Numbered from the stretch's first letter, positions 26,163-36,102 are shown. The stretch: DNA of 64,000 bases from Blautia sp. An81 (GCF_002161285.1 NZ_NFHH01000017.1:1-64000); one strand, 5' to 3'. The notes: generated from the letters alone by a model not told the origin. Made by a program: numbers and translations.

Positions 26163-26412
26163 TATTCGGTCTCCTTCCTTTTTCAGATTTGTTTAGGGGA
26201 ATTATATAAGAATTTATTTTCTACAAAAATCAGATATCTGAGAAAAATATCAGAATCATGACATAGAATGTGTTTTTTTGCAAAACGGGTCATGAATCTG
26301 ACATTTTGTTGAAATTTTTAATATATCCCAAAATGAAAAGCGTCTATAATCTGGTCATGTTCAATGAGAGGGCCATCTCACAGAAAGAATTATGAACAGG
26401 AGGTTATATATA

Positions 26413-27798
26413 ATGAAAAAGAAAGTGGTTGCAATGCTTTTAGCAGGCATTATGGCGGCCGGCGCTCTGGCAGGCTGCGGCGGTTCTTCTGATTCAGGAC
26501 AGGGAGGATCCGGAAGCACAGAAGAAGGAAAGGTTATCAACATCTATACCTGGAATGATGAGTTCCGTACCCGTGTAGAGGCAGTTTATCCTGAAGTAGA
26601 AGAGACTTCCGCAGACGGAACCGTTACAACATTAAAGGATGGAACGGAAATCCACTGGATCGTAAACCCAAACCAGGACGGTGTGTATCAGCAGAAGCTG
26701 GATGAGGCCCTGATGAATCAGGCGGACGCAGCAGCAGATGATAAAGTGGATATCTTCTTATCTGAAACAGACTATGTGTATAAGTACACAGACGCTGAGG
26801 CTGATGTGGCTATGCCTCTTACAGATCTGGGGATCGATCCGGAGAAAGATCTGGCAGATCAGTATGAATTTACGAAAGTAACAGCTTCTGACCAGGACGG
26901 GGTACAGAGAGGTTCCACCTGGCAGTGCTGTCCGGGACTTCTGGTATACCGCAGAGATATTGCCAAAGATGTATTTGGCACAGATGATCCTGCAGCAGTA
27001 GGAGAGAAAGTAAAGGACTGGGATACATTGAAGACTACGGCTGAAGAATTAAAGGCAAAAGGCTACTATACCTTTTCTTCTTATGCAGATACTTTCCGTC
27101 TTTATGGAAACAGTATTTCTCAGCCTTGGGTAGCAGAGGGTGAAACAACTCTTAAAGTAGATCCTCAGATCATGGAGTGGGTGGAAACCTCCAAGGAATG
27201 GCTGGATGCAGGATATTATGATAAGACGGTAAAAGGCCAGTTTAATGACGACTGGAATAAGGCGATGGGTTCCGCTTCTAAAGTTTTTGCATTCCTTCTT
27301 CCGCCTTGGGGAATTGATTTTACTTTAAGTCCTAACTGGGACGGCGAAGCAGGCGCCTGGGCAGTTACCAATCCTCCTCAGGAATATAACTGGGGCGGTT
27401 CTTATATCCATGCCTGCACAGGAACAGACAATCCGGAACATGTAAAAGATATTATCCTGGCGCTTTCAGCAGATAAAGATAATCTCCTGCAGATCTCCAA
27501 AGACTATCTGGATTTCACTAACACAAAGAGTGGTATGTCTGAAGCGGCAGAAGATGACGCCAACTTCTCCTCCGAATTCCTTGGAGGACAGAATGCTTAT
27601 AAATATTATGTGCCGGTAGCAGAAAATATTGAGATTGCTCCTCTTTCTGCTTACGACCAGGGATGTGTGGAACTGATCCAGAATGCTTTCAGCGATTACT
27701 TCCAGGGAAATGTTGACTTCGAGAGAGCAAAAGAAAACTTTGAAACTGCAATTAAAGAACGTTACCCGGATATTACAGAAATACAGTGGCCGGAATAA
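26413..27798 (+). CDS. ABC sugar-binding lipoprotein (CUT1 family)
   Basis: Extracellular solute-binding protein, family 1. The signal sequence (MKKKVVAMLLAGIMAAGALAG) ends in the lipobox LAGC with Cys-22, after which comes a Gly/Ser-rich linker. The mature domain begins VINIYTWNDEF. ATG 26413 is chosen over 26392 because AGGAGG lies just upstream and the signal peptide starts there. It is the first gene of an importer operon with two permeases; no ATPase is encoded, so a shared MsmK-type ATPase is expected. It probably binds oligosaccharides fed to the GH94/GH3 enzymes. Confidence 0.92.
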   Translation: MKKKVVAMLLAGIMAAGALAGCGGSSDSGQGGSGSTEEGKVINIYTWNDEFRTRVEAVYPEVEETSADGTVTTLKDGTEIHWIVNPNQDGVYQQKLDEALMNQADAAADDKVDIFLSETDYVYKYTDAEADVAMPLTDLGIDPEKDLADQYEFTKVTASDQDGVQRGSTWQCCPGLLVYRRDIAKDVFGTDDPAAVGEKVKDWDTLKTTAEELKAKGYYTFSSYADTFRLYGNSISQPWVAEGETTLKVDPQIMEWVETSKEWLDAGYYDKTVKGQFNDDWNKAMGSASKVFAFLLPPWGIDFTLSPNWDGEAGAWAVTNPPQEYNWGGSYIHACTGTDNPEHVKDIILALSADKDNLLQISKDYLDFTNTKSGMSEAAEDDANFSSEFLGGQNAYKYYVPVAENIEIAPLSAYDQGCVELIQNAFSDYFQGNVDFERAKENFETAIKERYPDITEIQWPE

Positions 27799-27859
27799 AG
27801 GGTAAAGTGCTGCCGTACAGAAGGTACGGCAGCCTTCTGACAGAAAGGAACGATGTTTT

Positions 27860-28816
27860 ATGAAAAAAAAGAGTAAAAGCATCAGCTATGCAAAATGGGG
27901 ATATCTTTTTATTCTTCCGTTTTTCGTTTGCTTTTTGATTTTTTCTCTGATTCCGCTGGTAGATACCATCCGGTACAGTTTCTTTGAATACTATCGTTCA
28001 GGAATCAAAGAAGTGGGGCCGAATTTCATAGGCCTGGAGAATTATATCAGCCTTCTGAAATCTGATATGTTTAAATATGGAGGAAATACACTGATTCTGT
28101 GGGTGATCGGATTTATTCCCCAGATCGTTATTGCCCTTCTTCTTGCCAGCTGGTTTACAGATATCCGTCTGAAAATCCATGGAAAACAGGCCTTTAAGGT
28201 AATTATTTACCTTCCCAACCTGATCATGGCCTCAGCTTTTGCCATGCTGTTCTTTGCCATGTTTTCCACTAACGGACCCATCAATTCTATTTTAACTTCA
28301 TTGGGATGGATCAAAGAACCTATTGATTTTATGGGATCGGTTTTCGGGACCAGATCTTTGATCGGATTGATGAACTTCCTTATGTGGTTCGGAAATACCA
28401 CCATTATGCTTATGGCGGCTATCATGGGAATCAGTCCGGATATTTTTGAAGCCTCAGAACTGGATGGCTGTGGCGGTCTGAAAAGATTTTTCTATATCAC
28501 TCTGCCTCTGATCAGGCCGATCCTGGCTTACACATTGATCACTTCCATTATCGGCGGTCTGCAGATGTTTGATGTACCTCAGATCCTGACTAACGGACAG
28601 GGTAATCCAGACAGAACATCTATGACATTGATCATGTTCCTGAACAGCCACTTAAAGAGCAAAAACTATGGTATGGCAGGTGCTCTGTCTGTATACCTGT
28701 TTATTATCAGCGGTATTTTGTGCTTTATTGTATATAGGATGACCAATGATTCAGACCCGGACGGATCGAAAGCTGCTGCAAAGAGAAAAGCAAAAGAAGC
28801 GAGAAGGAGGAGATAA
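27860..28816 (+). CDS. ABC sugar permease, MalF/UgpA type
   Basis: 318 aa with six transmembrane helices and the EAA loop near residue 200 (EASELDGCGGLKRFFYITLPLIRPIL), which contacts the ATPase. It follows the binding protein by 61 bases with GAAAGGAACG upstream of its ATG. The C-terminus is very basic (KAAAKRKAKEARRRR). Confidence 0.93.
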   Translation: MKKKSKSISYAKWGYLFILPFFVCFLIFSLIPLVDTIRYSFFEYYRSGIKEVGPNFIGLENYISLLKSDMFKYGGNTLILWVIGFIPQIVIALLLASWFTDIRLKIHGKQAFKVIIYLPNLIMASAFAMLFFAMFSTNGPINSILTSLGWIKEPIDFMGSVFGTRSLIGLMNFLMWFGNTTIMLMAAIMGISPDIFEASELDGCGGLKRFFYITLPLIRPILAYTLITSIIGGLQMFDVPQILTNGQGNPDRTSMTLIMFLNSHLKSKNYGMAGALSVYLFIISGILCFIVYRMTNDSDPDGSKAAAKRKAKEARRRR

Positions 28817-28819
28817 GTT

Positions 28820-29665
28820 ATGAAATCAAAAGCAGCACAGAGAGCATGGAGCATTTTTGTCCATGTGATTCTTATTGCACTTTCATTTTTGTGCCTGTTT
28901 TTCTTCTACATCCTGATCGTCAATGCTACCCGTTCTCATGCTGAGCTTCAGAGAGGATTTTCGGCACTGCCGGGAAAATATTTCCTGGAAAATTTAAAAA
29001 ATGTTGCTAATGACGGTACCTTCCCTATGTTTCAGGGAATTATCAACAGCCTGGTAGTCTCCGCCTGCTCAGCGGCTTTATGTACATATTTTTCTTCATT
29101 GACGGCATATGGACTTTATGCCTATGACTTTAAGATGAAGAAAGCCGCTTTTACTTTTATTATGGCGATTCTGGTAATGCCTACCCAGGTAACAGCTATG
29201 GGATTTCTGCGGTTGATCACAAATATGGGAATGTATGACTCTCTTCTCCCGTTAATCATACCTTCCATTGCCTCACCGTCAGTATTCTATTTTATGTACA
29301 GCTATCTGGAATCTTCCCTGCCTCTTTCGCTGGTGGAAGCGGCAAGAATCGACGGTTCCGGAGAATTCAAAACTTTTAATAAGATCGTCCTTCCGATCAT
29401 GAAACCGGCTATTGCCGTTCAGGCGATTTTTACTTTTGTGGGATCCTGGAATAATTACTTCGTTCCCGCATTGGTTATCCAGTCAAAGGACAAAATGACA
29501 GTTCCTATTTTGATCGCAACCCTTCGTGGAGCGGACTACATGAACTTTGATATGGGAAAAATATACATGATGATCACAGTGGCCATTGTTCCGATCATTC
29601 TTGTATACCTGATCTTATCCAAATACATTATCGAAGGTGTAACCTTAGGCGGTGTAAAAGGATAA
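28820..29665 (+). CDS. ABC sugar permease, MalG/UgpE type
   Basis: 281 aa with six helices; the EAA loop is EAARIDGSGEFKTFNKIVLPIMKPAI near residue 173. It begins 3 bases after the stop of the partner permease, so the two are translationally close. A weak hairpin with a T-run follows at 29683-29737, suggesting reduced read-through to the GH3 gene. Confidence 0.93.
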   Translation: MKSKAAQRAWSIFVHVILIALSFLCLFFFYILIVNATRSHAELQRGFSALPGKYFLENLKNVANDGTFPMFQGIINSLVVSACSAALCTYFSSLTAYGLYAYDFKMKKAAFTFIMAILVMPTQVTAMGFLRLITNMGMYDSLLPLIIPSIASPSVFYFMYSYLESSLPLSLVEAARIDGSGEFKTFNKIVLPIMKPAIAVQAIFTFVGSWNNYFVPALVIQSKDKMTVPILIATLRGADYMNFDMGKIYMMITVAIVPIILVYLILSKYIIEGVTLGGVKG

Positions 29666-29682
29666 GGAATCAAAAACATATG

Positions 29683-29738
29683 AAAAACGTCATAGGACAT
29701 TCCCTTTATGCTGTGTCAGGAAAACTATGGCGTTTTTC
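29683..29738 (+). terminator. attenuating hairpin between ABC permease and GH3 genes
   Basis: AAAAACGTCATA (29683-29694) pairs with TATGGCGTTTTT (29726-29737) apart from one T-G wobble pair. It probably lowers expression of the downstream glycosidases relative to the transporter. Confidence 0.6.
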
Positions 29739-29775
29739 TTCTATTATTACAATTACAAATAGAGAGAGGAAAACT

Positions 29776-32223
29776 ATGACAGCAGGAAATTGGACATACA
29801 GTGGAACTATGGATCATAAGCCTTCCAAGAGAGAAAAGGAACACCGGATACTGGCGAGAAAGGCTGCGGAGAAAGGAATTGTTCTTCTGAAAAATCAGGG
29901 GATCCTTCCTTTATCCCTTTCTTTGCCGGTAGCTCTTCTTGGAAGAGGAGGAGAAAAGACGGTAAAAGGGGGAACCGGCTCCGGAGATGTGAACAACCGG
30001 GAAAATATTTCTATTCTCAGAGCCCTGGAAGAGGCCGGGGTGACTATCACCAGTACAGACTGGATCAGGGATTATCATAACCGCTATGAAAATGCCAGAC
30101 TTACCTGGAAAGAAAAAGTCCTGGAAGACGCCAAAAAGGCAGAGAATCCTTTTGACGCTTATGCAGAAAATCCATTTGCAATGCCGGAAGGGCGCCTTAT
30201 ATCCGATAAGGACCTCCAGGGAGCCAAAGCAGTGATCTATGTGATCAGCCGTATATCCGGAGAAGGAAAGGACCGGCGCAGGGAAAAAGGGGACTATTAC
30301 CTGAGCCAGAATGAGGAAGAGGACCTTCTTTATCTTCATGAAAAACAGGTTCCCGTAATTCTGATCCTGAATTCCGGAGGGCCTGTGGAGCTGACGGATA
30401 TTCTGGAGAAAGCAGAAAATATCCAGGCTGTTTTGTATATTTCCCAGCTGGGACAGGAAGGGGGCTATGCAGTTGCAGATATCCTTTTGGGAAAGGCGGT
30501 GCCGGAAGGCAAGCTGACATCAACCTGGGCGAGAAGATATGAAGACTATCCCTCAGCCCGGACTTTCGGCTATCTGAATGGAGATCTGGAAAAAGATGAA
30601 TACAAAGAAGGCATTTACGTAGGCTATCGGTATTTTGATACCTTTTCTGTACGGCCCTTGTTTCCTTTTGGATATGGACTGTCCTATACTTCTTTTTCCA
30701 TAGGATTTCAAGGTCTGGAAATCGGAGAAAAAAACATAGAGCTGACCGTTTCTGTAAAGAATACCGGAGAATGCTACAGCGGAAGAGAAGTGGTGCAGGT
30801 TTATATCACAGCGCCTCAGAACGGGGAAGGGAAAGAATACAAAAGACTGGCAGGTTTTGCAAAGACCGGGCTTCTTCAACCGGGACAGGAGCAGGAGATC
30901 AAGATCCGGATAGAGCAGAAGGAGCTGGCCAGCTTTAGGGAAGAATCCCATCAGTGGGTCATTGACAAAGGAAGTTACGGACTTTGGATAGGAAACAGCG
31001 GGGCCTCCCTTACACTGGCGGCCAAGCTCACTGTGTCTGAGACAAAAGTCATTGAGAAAACCTACAGGGTCTGCCCGAAACGGAGAGACTTTTCCGATTT
31101 ACAGCCTCCTGCAGCCGGTGGCGACGAAATGGGGCTATGGAAAGAAGAGAAAAGTAATCTTGTTCCTTCCTGCCGGTTTATGCCTATGGAGGAAGAGAAG
31201 AAAATTTATGTGGCACCGCTGGCCCAGGATCATCCTGCGGAAGACCTGATCTCTCTTTTGTATGGAAATATTACCTGGGGAGCCAGCAACCTGGGATCTG
31301 CGGGAACCAGAGTGCCGGGCTCTGCAGGAGAAACTACCCGGGCCCTGGAAGAAAAATATGGGATCCCTTCCATGATCATGGCAGACGGTCCGGCAGGGAT
31401 CCGTCTGAGACAGAGCTACCAGGTGGAACGTAAGACCGGGGAAGTTTACGGAATCGGCGTGCTGGGGGCTTTGGAGAATGGCTTTTTAGAGCCGGAAAAG
31501 CATCATGAGAATGCAGATGTATATTATCAGTACTGTACGGCCTTTCCTGTAGGAACTGCCCTGGCCCAGACCTGGGATCTGGAATTGATGAAGGAATTTG
31601 GAGAGGCTATTGGGAAAGAAATGGAGGAATTCCATATCAATCTTTGGCTGGCTCCGGGGATGAATATCCAGAGAAATCCTCTGTGTGGACGAAACTTTGA
31701 ATATTATTCAGAAGATCCCTTTCTGTCTGGAAAACTGGCGGCAGCAGTGACTTTGGGAGTTCAGAGCCGAAAAGGCTGCGGTGTGACCATTAAGCATTTT
31801 GCCTGCAATAATCAGGAAGACAACCGGATGGGAGTGGATGCCTGCGTTTCAGAACGGGCTCTCAGGGAAATATATTTCCGGGGATTTGAGATTGCCATAA
31901 AAGAAAGTAATCCGGTGGCCATCATGAGTTCCTACAACCTGATCAATGGGGTTCATGCAGCCAACAGCAGAGATTTATGCACGGTTCTGGCAAGAGAAGA
32001 ATGGGGCTTTGACGGCGTGATCATGAGCGACTGGAATACTACAGTTCCTGAAGACGGAAGCATACCATGGGAATGTGCAGCCGCAGGAAATGACATTATC
32101 ATGCCGGGAAATGCAGAAGATGACAAAAATATCCGGGAAGCTTATGCAAAAGGACTGCTGTCAGAACAGACCATTCGGGAATGTGCCGGCAGGATATTGT
32201 ATATGATAAAAAGATTAAGCTGA
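29776..32223 (+). CDS. GH3 beta-glycosidase with permuted domain order
   Basis: In ordinary GH3 enzymes the TIM barrel comes first. Here residues about 20-270 are the alpha/beta sandwich (RKAAEKGIVLLKNQGILPL) and 300-420 a fibronectin-III-like domain (FGYGLSYTSF). The TIM barrel follows (MADGPAGIRL near 535, TIKHFACNNQEDNR near 674, DGVIMSDW with the nucleophile Asp near 751). This swap is known in some Ruminococcus and Butyrivibrio beta-glucosidases. There is no signal peptide. ATG 29776 has GAGAGGAAAA before it. It probably hydrolyses imported beta-gluco-oligosaccharides. Confidence 0.9.
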   Translation: MTAGNWTYSGTMDHKPSKREKEHRILARKAAEKGIVLLKNQGILPLSLSLPVALLGRGGEKTVKGGTGSGDVNNRENISILRALEEAGVTITSTDWIRDYHNRYENARLTWKEKVLEDAKKAENPFDAYAENPFAMPEGRLISDKDLQGAKAVIYVISRISGEGKDRRREKGDYYLSQNEEEDLLYLHEKQVPVILILNSGGPVELTDILEKAENIQAVLYISQLGQEGGYAVADILLGKAVPEGKLTSTWARRYEDYPSARTFGYLNGDLEKDEYKEGIYVGYRYFDTFSVRPLFPFGYGLSYTSFSIGFQGLEIGEKNIELTVSVKNTGECYSGREVVQVYITAPQNGEGKEYKRLAGFAKTGLLQPGQEQEIKIRIEQKELASFREESHQWVIDKGSYGLWIGNSGASLTLAAKLTVSETKVIEKTYRVCPKRRDFSDLQPPAAGGDEMGLWKEEKSNLVPSCRFMPMEEEKKIYVAPLAQDHPAEDLISLLYGNITWGASNLGSAGTRVPGSAGETTRALEEKYGIPSMIMADGPAGIRLRQSYQVERKTGEVYGIGVLGALENGFLEPEKHHENADVYYQYCTAFPVGTALAQTWDLELMKEFGEAIGKEMEEFHINLWLAPGMNIQRNPLCGRNFEYYSEDPFLSGKLAAAVTLGVQSRKGCGVTIKHFACNNQEDNRMGVDACVSERALREIYFRGFEIAIKESNPVAIMSSYNLINGVHAANSRDLCTVLAREEWGFDGVIMSDWNTTVPEDGSIPWECAAAGNDIIMPGNAEDDKNIREAYAKGLLSEQTIRECAGRILYMIKRLS

Positions 32224-32241
32224 GATCCCACAGACTCTTTC

Positions 32242-32321
32242 TTGACATCCATGCTTAGATATTGTATTTATAAATCATGCATACCCTCAGTGTACAAGGG
32301 GTTCTTGTACGCTGGGGGTAT
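32242..32321 (+). promoter_or_regulatory. promoter followed by an 18-bp 5' mRNA hairpin
   Basis: TTGACA (32242-32247) and TATTTA (32265-32270) with a 17-base spacer predict a start near 32277. Immediately downstream ATACCCTCAGTGTACAAG (32281-32298) pairs over all 18 positions (two G-U) with 32304-32321, with a 5-base loop. No T-run follows, so this is more likely a 5' stabilising or regulatory stem than a terminator. Confidence 0.55.
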
Positions 32322-32352
32322 TTACGAGAAAGGGACCAGAGGAAAAACAGCC

Positions 32353-34260
32353 ATGAACAGAATTACAAAAAGCGGGATGGAGATTGAATTTGATAAAGAG
32401 ACCTTGAGATTTTCTTTTCAGAAAGATGACGGATGCCGGTGGAGATGGGCCAGGAGCTATGCGCCATATATGGAATGCGAAAATGGAAATGTATTTTTTC
32501 ATGACGCAGGGGAGATCACCCATGAACTGCTCCATACCGGAGTGGGAGAAGGGATATTAAGTACATACGGTGGCTTTGAAAAAGATGGAAAGGCCGTGCC
32601 CTATACATTTCAGACCCTGGTCTGGGTGGAAGGGGCTACAGGAGATGTGTACTGCGAATGGATCCCCCTTCAAGAAGAAGGGCTGGAAGTGAAGAAAGTC
32701 TTTTGGCCAGGCCCTATGGAATTTGAAGAGAGAAAAGAAAGCTGGTATACCCTTCTGACTCATCAGCAGGGAATTTTAATCCCAAATACCTGGGAAGTGG
32801 AGTTTCAGACTCCGGCATTTGACGGGATGTTCGGAACAGCAGGGGCTTATATGCCCTGGTTTGCCCAGGCCCGGGATGGGGAAGGGTACCTGGCAGTGTG
32901 CGTGACTCCGTGGAACAGCGGATACCAGGCAGAACATCCGGCAGGAGGGTCTTATACTAGGGTTTCCATGCGTTTTGAGCCCAGCCTTGGGAAGATAGAC
33001 TACCGCCGCATTGTTAAGTATACATTTCTGAAACAGTGCGATCATAATATTATCTGCAAGACATACAGAAATTATGCGGAGGAACAGGGAAAGCTCCGGA
33101 CTCTGGCAGAAAAAGCCATAAGGAATCCATCAATAGACCGGCTTATCGGCTGCGCCTTTTTACATAAAGGAATCAAGACATTTGTACAGCCGGATTCTGA
33201 TTTTTATGACCCTGAGAAACCGGAGAAGAATAACCGCCTGACAACCTTTGCCCGGAGGGAGCAGGAGATCAGGCAGCTCCACGAGATGGGAGTAGAGAAG
33301 CTGTATCTCCACTTAGACGGCTGGGCAGAGCCGGGATATGATAACCGCCACCCGGATTACAGCCCTGCATGTAAAGCGGCAGGGGGATGGGAAGGAATGA
33401 AATCTCTGGTGGACACTATGCACGAATACGGATATTTATTCGGTATTCACGACCAGTATAGAGATTACCATCTGTCAGCCTCCAGCTTTGATGAAAATTT
33501 TGCCTGCCGTCTGCCGGACGGAACAATTCCACGGCATAAGCGGTGGGCGGGAGGCCCCCAGTCCTATCTTTGCGCTACCCAGGCCCCATACTATGTAAAA
33601 AGAAATTTTAAAGATCTGGAAGATCACGGGATCCGGCTGGACTGCGCATATCTGGACGTATTTACCTGCAACGAAGGAGATGAATGCGATAATCCGCTGC
33701 ACCGTATGACAAGAAAGGAATGCTACGATCATCGTGCCTTGTGCTTCCAGTATCTTTTGAAAAAGGGGATCCTTCCAAGTTCGGAAGAGGTCAATGACTG
33801 GGCGGTCCAAAGCCAGGTGTTCTGCCATTATGCGCCCTATGATTTTATGATGCGTGCCCCTGGTACGCCTAAGCAGGGGATACCGGTGCCTCTTTATAAT
33901 CTGGTTTATCATGACTGCGTGATCCAGCCATGGATGATGGAGAAAGTAAGTGAAAAGGAAGATTATATGCTTTATGCCCTGCTAAACGGCGGAGCACCCT
34001 ATCTGGTGAGAGAGGGGGCTTATCCCAATACAGACGGAGCTTTTGAGGACAGGGTGGAAATGACGTTAGAAGAATGTATCTCCAGAGCAAAGGTTGTTTC
34101 AGATCTTCATGAAAAGGTGGGAAAATGTGAGATGGTAAGACATGAATTTGTTGAAGGGAATCCCCAGATACAGAAGACAGTTTTCTCCAATGGAATTTCT
34201 GTCCAGGTGGACTTTCAAAAGCAGACCTATGAAATCAGGAATGAAGGAATGAATGGATAG
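32353..34260 (+). CDS. DUF5696-like putative TIM-barrel glycosidase
   Basis: The 635-aa protein has an N-terminal beta-rich half (residues 1-250) and a barrel-like half with LYLHLDGW, GYLFGIHDQYRDY, RLDCAYLDVF and SSEEVNDWA as candidate active-site segments. Acidic residues in these segments fit a glycosidase, but no family I know is certain; DUF5696 and distantly GH101/GH129-type enzymes are the best memory matches. ATG 32353 follows AGAGGA. It is the last gene of the sugar operon and cytosolic, so it would act on an imported fragment. Confidence 0.6.
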   Translation: MNRITKSGMEIEFDKETLRFSFQKDDGCRWRWARSYAPYMECENGNVFFHDAGEITHELLHTGVGEGILSTYGGFEKDGKAVPYTFQTLVWVEGATGDVYCEWIPLQEEGLEVKKVFWPGPMEFEERKESWYTLLTHQQGILIPNTWEVEFQTPAFDGMFGTAGAYMPWFAQARDGEGYLAVCVTPWNSGYQAEHPAGGSYTRVSMRFEPSLGKIDYRRIVKYTFLKQCDHNIICKTYRNYAEEQGKLRTLAEKAIRNPSIDRLIGCAFLHKGIKTFVQPDSDFYDPEKPEKNNRLTTFARREQEIRQLHEMGVEKLYLHLDGWAEPGYDNRHPDYSPACKAAGGWEGMKSLVDTMHEYGYLFGIHDQYRDYHLSASSFDENFACRLPDGTIPRHKRWAGGPQSYLCATQAPYYVKRNFKDLEDHGIRLDCAYLDVFTCNEGDECDNPLHRMTRKECYDHRALCFQYLLKKGILPSSEEVNDWAVQSQVFCHYAPYDFMMRAPGTPKQGIPVPLYNLVYHDCVIQPWMMEKVSEKEDYMLYALLNGGAPYLVREGAYPNTDGAFEDRVEMTLEECISRAKVVSDLHEKVGKCEMVRHEFVEGNPQIQKTVFSNGISVQVDFQKQTYEIRNEGMNG

Positions 34261-34270
34261 GTTATCAGAA

Positions 34271-34324
34271 GAAACAAAAATGTTCAGGATCGGGATACCT
34301 GTAAAAGATCCCGATCCCGAACAG
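34271..34324 (-). terminator. terminator of proS
   Basis: On the minus strand TGTTC then GGATCGGGAT fold back on ATCCCGATCC and GAACA, followed by TTTTTGTTTC. It lies in the convergent gap between proS and the DUF5696-like gene. Confidence 0.8.
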
Positions 34325-34359
34325 AAAATACAGATCCGGATGTCCAAGGGGAAGGAGTT

Positions 34360-36102
34360 TTACTTCCGTGGTTCTACCTGTGCATTGATCTCTTCAAAGA
34401 GTTCCCGGATAACTCCCTGGATTTCCGCCACTGCATTTCCTAAGTCTATGAGCTTGGAAATCCCTTTGTCTCTGGTTACTAATTCCAGCTGGCCGTTTTT
34501 CAGGTTTTTGGGCCCTACCACCACACGGACCGGAACACCCAAAAGGTCTGCGTCGGCAAACATGGCCCCTGCCCGGATGTCACGGTCATCATAGATCACT
34601 TCCACACCGGCTTTCTGCAAATCTTCATATAAGCTGTCTGCAGCAGTTTTGCAGGCTTCCTGGTCCACACGCATACAGCACAGATGTACCTGCCATGGAG
34701 CGATGGAAATAGGCCAGATAGGGCCGTTGTCATCGTGCCTTGCCTCGCATACAGAGGCTGCCAGACGGCCTACGCCGATGCCGTAGCAGCCCATGACCGG
34801 ATATTTTACAGAGCCGTCGGCGTCTGTATAGGTCATATTCATGGACTTGGTATATTTAGTGCCAAGCTGGAAGATATTTCCCACCTCGATACCACGTTTT
34901 ACCTGAATGGTCTTTTTGCCGCAGCAGGGGCAGATCCCTCCTGTTTTGATCTTGGACACATCTGCATAGTCTACATCTCCCAGGTCTCTTGGGATATTTA
35001 ATCCTTTATAATGATAGTTTTCCTCATTTGCACCGCAGGTCAGATACTGGATCCCTTTCAGAGAAGAGTCATAGATCACCTGACAATCTGCCTTTAGCTG
35101 ATAAGGTCCGGTAAATCCGGCGGCAATTCCGCTTTCCGCAGTGATCTCGGCAGGATGGACTTTCTCTCCCAGGTAATTGGTCAGCTTTGTCTCATTTACT
35201 TCATAATCCCCTCTCAGGAATACGATCACATATTCGTCATTTGAGTTTTTCTGATACATTACGGCTTTGCAGGAATATTCCACAGGAACGCCCAGGAAGT
35301 CTACCACTTCTTCAATAGTCTTGCAGTGAGGGGTGTAGACTTTCTCCAGTTCTCCCATTTCCAGGCCGCCTTCATTTACTACTTTATTTGGAGCTGCTTC
35401 CATATTGGAACGGTAGCCGCATTCCGGACAGATCACAATGGAATCCTCTCCGGCGTCTGCCAGGAGCATATATTCATGGGAAACACTGCCGCCCATCATG
35501 CCGGAATCAGACTGTACTGCGATAACTTCCGGAACTCCTGCCCGCTGGAAGATACGGTTATAGGTATGATAGAAAGTATCATAGCAGCGGTCCAGATCCT
35601 CCTGGGAGGTATGGAAGGAATAGGCGTCTTTCATGGTAAATTCCCGGACACGGATCAGGCCGGCTCTGGGACGGGCCTCGTCACGGAATTTGGTCTGGAT
35701 CTGATAGATCATAAAGGGATATTTAGTGTATGTCTGGCCATACTCTCTTACCAGCTGGACAGAGGCTTCCTCATGGGTCATACCCAGGACCATCTGGCTG
35801 CCGTTCCGGTCTTTAAAACGGAGAAGTTCCTCGCCAACACTTTCAAAACGGCCGGATTCTTCCCAGAGGCTGCCGGGAAGGGCAACAGGGAAGAGTACTT
35901 CCTGACCGCCGATAGCATCCATTTCTTCCCGGATGATCTCCTCGATCTTTCTGGTGATCCTCTTCATAGGAGGATACAGGGAATAGATGCCATTTGCCAC
36001 ATATTTGATATAGCCGCCCCGGATGGTAAAAGCATGGCTGTCGATCACGCAGTCAGCAGGGCGCTCTTTAAAACGGTCGCCAACAAGATTTCTAAGTTTC
36101 AT
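34360..36102 (-). CDS. proS: prolyl-tRNA synthetase, bacterial type
   Basis: Charges tRNA-Pro. Class II motifs: VLFPVALPGSLWEESGR near residue 65, TKFRDEARPRAGLIRVREFTMKDAYSFH (motif 2) near 130, and GCYGIGVGRL (motif 3) near 435. An editing INS domain lies between (about 230-400). Length is 580 aa, typical. Start ATG 36102 follows AAAAGGAGAGC; the longer upstream frame is spurious. The leader contains no T-box consensus that I can see. Confidence 0.96.
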   Translation of the reverse strand: MKLRNLVGDRFKERPADCVIDSHAFTIRGGYIKYVANGIYSLYPPMKRITRKIEEIIREEMDAIGGQEVLFPVALPGSLWEESGRFESVGEELLRFKDRNGSQMVLGMTHEEASVQLVREYGQTYTKYPFMIYQIQTKFRDEARPRAGLIRVREFTMKDAYSFHTSQEDLDRCYDTFYHTYNRIFQRAGVPEVIAVQSDSGMMGGSVSHEYMLLADAGEDSIVICPECGYRSNMEAAPNKVVNEGGLEMGELEKVYTPHCKTIEEVVDFLGVPVEYSCKAVMYQKNSNDEYVIVFLRGDYEVNETKLTNYLGEKVHPAEITAESGIAAGFTGPYQLKADCQVIYDSSLKGIQYLTCGANEENYHYKGLNIPRDLGDVDYADVSKIKTGGICPCCGKKTIQVKRGIEVGNIFQLGTKYTKSMNMTYTDADGSVKYPVMGCYGIGVGRLAASVCEARHDDNGPIWPISIAPWQVHLCCMRVDQEACKTAADSLYEDLQKAGVEVIYDDRDIRAGAMFADADLLGVPVRVVVGPKNLKNGQLELVTRDKGISKLIDLGNAVAEIQGVIRELFEEINAQVEPRK

